6,225 nucleotides of DNA, taken from positions 1-6,225 of the forward strand of contig JAEWCJ010000257.1 in assembly GCA_023390695.1 (NCBI GenBank). The letters run 5' to 3'. Position 1 is the stretch's first letter; each line of letters opens with the position of its first letter. This stretch comes from Pseudomonadota bacterium. Lineage in GTDB: Bacteria; Pseudomonadota; Alphaproteobacteria; Rhizobiales; Xanthobacteraceae. Below are positions 4,779 to 6,225 of the stretch, one piece after another. The notes under the pieces are model-generated. The model ran no database searches. It had not been told where the DNA came from and was given only the letters and a program-made list of their open reading frames with translations. Made by a program: the position numbers and the translations under genes.

Positions 4779-5852
4779 TCAGGCATCTTGCGCGGCCAGC
4801 AGCGCGGCCTGGTTTTCGGTGATCAGCGCATCGATGATGTCGCCTAGGGCTTCGCCTTCGATCACCTTCGGCAGATTGTACAGCGTGAGATTGATGCGGT
4901 GGTCGGTCACGCGGCCTTGCGGAAAATTGTAGGTGCGGATGCGTTCGGAGCGATCGCCCGAACCGACCTGGCCGCGCCGTTCGGCTGCGCGTGCGGCGTC
5001 CATCTTGCTGCGTTCGGCGTCGTAGAGTTTGGCGCGCAGCAGTGCCAGCGCCTTCGCCTTGTTCTTGTGCTGCGAGCGATCTTCCTGCACCGCGACGACA
5101 ATGCCGGACGGCAGGTGGGTGATGCGGATTGCCGACTCGGTCTTGTTGACGTGCTGTCCGCCGGCGCCGCTGGAGCGCATGGTGTCGATCTTCAGATCGT
5201 CGTCGCGGATCGCGATGTCGACCTCTTCGGCTTCGGGCAGCACGGCGACGGTGGCGGCGGATGTATGAATGCGGCCCGACGCTTCCGTGTTGGGCACGCG
5301 CTGGACGCGGTGCACGCCGGATTCGAATTTGAGCTTGGCGAAGGCGCCGCGGCCTTTCACCTCGGCGATGATTTCCTTGTAGCCGCCGACCGTGCCTTCG
5401 CTGGATTCGACGATCTCCACCTTCCAGCCCTGCTTGGCCGCATAGCGTTCATACATCCGGAAGAGATCGCCGGCGAACAGCGAGGCTTCGTCGCCGCCGG
5501 TGCCCGCCCGGATCTCCAGGATGACGTTGCGTTCGTCCATCGCATCCTTCGGGATAAGATGGATGCGGATTTCCTTTTCAAGCGCCTCGCGGCGTGCTTC
5601 AAGCTCCGGTCTTTCCGCTTCCGCCATCTCGCGCATGTCGGCGTCGGTCGCCGGGTCGGCGAGCATCGCCTCGAGGTCCGACATCTCTCGGATCAGGGCG
5701 CGATAGCGCTTCACCGAATCGACGATCGGCCCCATTTCGGAGAATTCGCGCGAAAGCCTGGCATAGGTGTCGGGCGCGATCTGGCCGGACAATTCGGCTT
5801 CGAGCGCGGCGTGCCGGGCCAACATGGCGTCGAGTTTTGCGTCGGGCAACAT
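4779..5852 (-). CDS. prfA: Peptide chain release factor 1 (RF1)
   Basis: RF1 recognises UAA and UAG stop codons in the ribosomal A site and triggers hydrolysis of peptidyl-tRNA. The 357 residues match the usual ~360. The N-terminal helical domain (~1-100) precedes the characteristic [11 protein letters not shown] (113-123). The stop-codon recognition tripeptide is PNT at 187-189, in [20 protein letters not shown]; this is the RF1 PxT type rather than the SPF of RF2. The catalytic GGQ lies at 231-233 in [20 protein letters not shown], and its Gln233 is the PrmC methylation target. The C-terminal segment [16 protein letters not shown] (304-319) is classic. The start is the ATG at 5850-5852, giving the family-like [20 protein letters not shown]; no strong Shine-Dalgarno precedes it. 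The gene follows ptsP after 15 bp and precedes prmC by 2 bp. Confidence 0.98.
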   Translation of the reverse strand: MLPDAKLDAMLARHAALEAELSGQIAPDTYARLSREFSEMGPIVDSVKRYRALIREMSDLEAMLADPATDADMREMAEAERPELEARREALEKEIRIHLIPKDAMDERNVILEIRAGTGGDEASLFAGDLFRMYERYAAKQGWKVEIVESSEGTVGGYKEIIAEVKGRGAFAKLKFESGVHRVQRVPNTEASGRIHTSAATVAVLPEAEEVDIAIRDDDLKIDTMRSSGAGGQHVNKTESAIRITHLPSGIVVAVQEDRSQHKNKAKALALLRAKLYDAERSKMDAARAAERRGQVGSGDRSERIRTYNFPQGRVTDHRINLTLYNLPKVIEGEALGDIIDALITENQAALLAAQDA

Positions 5853-5867
5853 GAGTGGATCGTATGT

Positions 5868-6225
5868 TTAAAGCTGCAGTCCTTCGGACGCCGCGAATGC
5901 TTCGATCTGCTTGCGCACGGAAAGCGAACCTGCCGGCGCATCGATCAGGGGATCGATCGCCGCTTTCGCCTTGCCTACATCCAGGTCGAGCAGCAACCCT
6001 TTTACCGGACCGACGGCGGAGGGCGTCAGGGACAGCGAACGATAGCCGATCGCGACCAGCGTGAGGGCGCCGATCGGCGTCGACGCCAGTTCGCCGCACA
6101 GGGTGACCGGCTTGCCGTATTTCTCGCCTTTGGCCGCGATCTCGCGCAGCACGCGCAAAACCGGCGCGGAAATCGGGTCGAAACGTGCCGACACGCGCAC
6201 ATTGCCCCGGTCCACGGCATAGAGG
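5868..6225 (-). CDS. ptsP: Phosphoenolpyruvate-protein phosphotransferase PtsP (EI-Ntr), C-terminal part
   Basis: The C-terminal ~118 residues of a PEP-utilising enzyme I; the 5' end is beyond the right edge. EI-Ntr autophosphorylates from PEP and passes the phosphate to NPr and then EIIA-Ntr, a regulatory rather than sugar-transporting relay tied to nitrogen, carbon and potassium signals. The visible part begins LYAVDRGNVRVSARFDP, matching the A-x-D-R-G-N segment of the PEP-binding barrel. V-T-L-C-G-E-L-A (codon of the Cys at 6098-6096) contains the conserved active-site cysteine equivalent to Cys502 of E. coli EI. It is followed by G-Y-R-S-L-S-L-T-P (residues ~58-66 from the GTG at 6215) and G-P-V-K-G-L-L-L. 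This ending and the prfA linkage favour PtsP over sugar-PTS PtsI. The N-terminal GAF domain that would settle it is not in the window. The stop is TAA at 5870-5868. Confidence 0.92.
   Translation of the reverse strand, partial: LYAVDRGNVRVSARFDPISAPVLRVLREIAAKGEKYGKPVTLCGELASTPIGALTLVAIGYRSLSLTPSAVGPVKGLLLDLDVGKAKAAIDPLIDAPAGSLSVRKQIEAFAASEGLQL

Overview
The window is about 6.2 kb of high-GC (roughly 60-65%) bacterial chromosome, almost fully coding. Protein sequences and gene order point to an alphaproteobacterium, most likely Hyphomicrobiales (Bradyrhizobium/Rhodopseudomonas/Xanthobacteraceae-like). The clearest markers are a DUF4167 protein, which is largely alphaproteobacterial, next to prmC, and the ptsP-prfA-prmC order. 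Genus cannot be fixed by reading alone. There are no mobile elements, tRNAs, rRNAs or CRISPR arrays; this looks like conserved housekeeping DNA.

Layout, left to right. (1) 1-471 (+): 3' end of an EamA/DMT-family inner-membrane exporter. (2) 455-1668 (-): a two-gene unit, gloB (glyoxalase II) followed after 5 bp by a DUF985 cupin, whose 3' end overlaps the exporter's 3' end by 17 bp. (3) 1669-1805: a 137-bp divergent regulatory region rich in the pentamer TTCGT/ACGAA. (4) 1806-2600 (+): a class I SAM-dependent methyltransferase of the type found beside gloB in related genomes. (5) 2609-3331 (-): DUF4167 protein, convergent with the methyltransferase and only 8 bp away; its probable intrinsic terminator lies inside the last codons of the methyltransferase. 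(6) 3332-3894: a 563-bp stretch with no convincing gene. It holds a cluster of short direct repeats and, on the minus strand, a candidate 8-codon leader ORF plus alternative hairpins ending in T7. (7) 3895-6225 (-): the operon ptsP (3' end only) - prfA - prmC, with 15-bp and 2-bp spacers.

How the genes work together. prfA and prmC form a functional pair: RF1 terminates translation at UAA/UAG, and PrmC methylates the glutamine of its GGQ motif. PtsP is the first phosphotransferase of the nitrogen-related PTS and is only positionally linked. GloB detoxifies S-D-lactoylglutathione from methylglyoxal; the cupin and the divergent methyltransferase have no assigned substrates.

I see no wholly new protein system. 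The most interesting unexplained signals are non-coding: the attenuator-like layout upstream of DUF4167, the palindromes overlapping a probably leaderless methyltransferase start, and the terminator built into coding sequence.
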